Under the pieces are notes generated by a model. It saw only the letters and a program-made list of their open reading frames with translations. It did not search any database and was not told where the DNA came from. A stretch of 16,775 nucleotides of DNA. Source: Mucidula mucida (lineage: Eukaryota; Basidiomycota; Agaricomycetes; Agaricales; Physalacriaceae). Below, piece after piece: positions 15,900-16,775 of this stretch (position 1 is its first letter; each line of letters starts with the position of its first letter). Both the position numbers and the translations under genes were made by a program. The stretch is from the NCBI GenBank assembly GCA_015501055.1, contig JADNYV010000739.1, forward strand, positions 1 to 16,775, read 5' to 3'.

Positions 15900-16252
15900 C
15901 AGGAGGTCAACGCGTCCCAGGTAAGTTCTTTGCCGGATCTTGCCTCCAAGACGCCTGTAGAGTTTGACAGGCAGATTCGTGAGCGTTACGAGCGCAAAGA
16001 GGTCAACGTTCAGAACGACATGATGGTTGGGCGTTGAGAAGGACATCGATCACGACCGCGCCCAAAGTGGAAGCTCTGCCTTTGACTTGAACCACCACGA
16101 AACCGAGCGCGAGTTTCAACTTTGGACATGTCTGTCACCTTCAGGTCGACAACCTCGGCCCTCAAAGGCGCCAGGTCAAAAACACCATACGAATGCTCGA
16201 AGACTTGGACAGCGTGTATGCCCTCCGAGGGCAGGCTTGTGGAATCTGGCAA
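15900..16252 (-). pseudogene. Minus-strand coding remnant, copy 2, family unknown
   Basis: This is the counterpart of 3291-3660. The upstream frame is longer here, starting at an ATG complement at 16252-16250 (MPDSTSLPSEGIHAVQVF, then GVFDLAPLRAEVVDLKV). The second-frame segment VVQVKGRASTLGAVVI, DVLLNAQPSC ends in TGA at 16005-16003. The third segment is damaged by extra indels (a 3-bp loss near 15965 and changes near 15895). More CpG is retained here than in copy 1. Confidence 0.4.
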
Positions 16253-16775
16253 AAGTACGCTATTCTCGAGCTGTCTGGAGCTTCATTTCTCACCCACTTG
16301 GATTTAGAATACCTTGAAACGTTGTTCCGCCGCTAGTGCAAGACACCATCCGGACCTTCGATTCAGCCTTGGCGGACAAACTTTGATCTGTGGAAAGCGG
16401 CGGCTATTATCGCCGGTTCAAAAGTGTGTATCTCTCATTCAATTTCATGTTTGTTCAATCTCATCAAATTAGTTCAGTTTTAATTCGATTTGGAGGCCTG
16501 ACTACGCTTGCGTATTCAGGTCGGCCGCTACGCGACCTCTAGAATTTCTGCCTTATTCATCTTGCGACTGTACTTGAGCCTGGAGCAGCAATTCCATTCT
16601 GGAGCACCGTATTCTCCTTGCCGGAGCGGTCTTGATTCGGGAAGTACGGGTTCGAATTCTAGGTGTTTCTTTGCCGTGATACTAATAGTGTTGAAATAGA
16701 GCGCAACGGCTAGACGTGGTTCACACCGAGGAGCTCTTCAGAATAACGCACTTCTTCCTTGCAGATGACAGGAAA

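Larger units (their letters stand above)
12642..16775. repeat. Large direct repeat, copy 2
   Basis: This is the second copy of the 1-4406 block and is cut by the right window edge inside the left arm of the hairpin seen in copy 1. It lacks a 10-bp segment found at about 109-118 of copy 1. It has single extra T residues near 13453 and 13893, 4 bp more at the end of the minisatellite, and a 6-bp in-frame insertion near 14852. It often keeps CpG where copy 1 has TpG or CpA, so over the 3' half it looks the less decayed copy. The DNA just before 12642 cannot be compared with copy 1 because the window starts there. Confidence 0.95.

Noticed and set aside
1..16775. Circular molecule with overlapping contig ends
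   Set aside because: The end blocks differ by many CpG transitions, a 236-bp block and numerous indels, so they are not one sequence read twice.

Overview
The window looks like decayed, repeat-rich nuclear DNA of a filamentous fungus, most likely a basidiomycete of the Agaricomycetes type. Four things point there. The spliceosomal introns are very short (about 47-56 bp, GT...AG, often with a CTGAC-like branch site). One gene is an intron-dense amidohydrolase of family M20. A degenerate LINE reverse transcriptase has the FDWLRMLY / SYVVRLG / WLLTGDTSSPTLW signature typical of fungal non-LTR elements. Substitutions between duplicated copies are mostly CpG-to-TpG/CpA changes, as expected from cytosine methylation. 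There is no bacterial gene organisation, rRNA, CRISPR array or clear tRNA gene. The species cannot be named from the sequence alone.

Layout. Positions 1-4406 are copy 1 of a large direct repeat. Copy 2 runs from 12642 to the right edge (16775), so the two copies start 12,641 bp apart. Each copy carries several unrecognised open frames (202-480, 505-876, 910-1248 and 2122-2682 in copy 1), a 13-bp minisatellite, a 21-nt perfect palindrome, a pair of 33-bp tandem repeats and a minus-strand coding remnant. The copies are almost identical over the first ~1.95 kb and then abruptly diverge to roughly 3%. A 236-bp block is present only in copy 1.

Between the copies, 4372-4429 is a strong 22-nt-arm hairpin, and 4430-6560 has no gene I can support. 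6690-8957 is a stretch with many canonical intron signals on the plus strand, including tandemly repeated exon-intron units and a two-exon frame (8342-8957). About 9374-11040 is a nine-exon M20-family amidohydrolase (N-carbamoyl-amino-acid hydrolase / beta-ureidopropionase type) with eight recognisable introns but at least two frame lesions. About 11269-12238 is a LINE reverse transcriptase in three frames whose catalytic aspartates have been replaced. 12280-12345 may hold a scrap of a protein kinase glycine-rich loop.

Overall this is a mosaic of repeats and pseudogenes rather than a working gene cluster, and I see no evidence of a coordinated multi-gene system. The most informative signals are the duplication with its stepwise divergence, the biased CpG decay, the conserved hairpin and palindrome, and the intron-rich unrecognised transcription unit.
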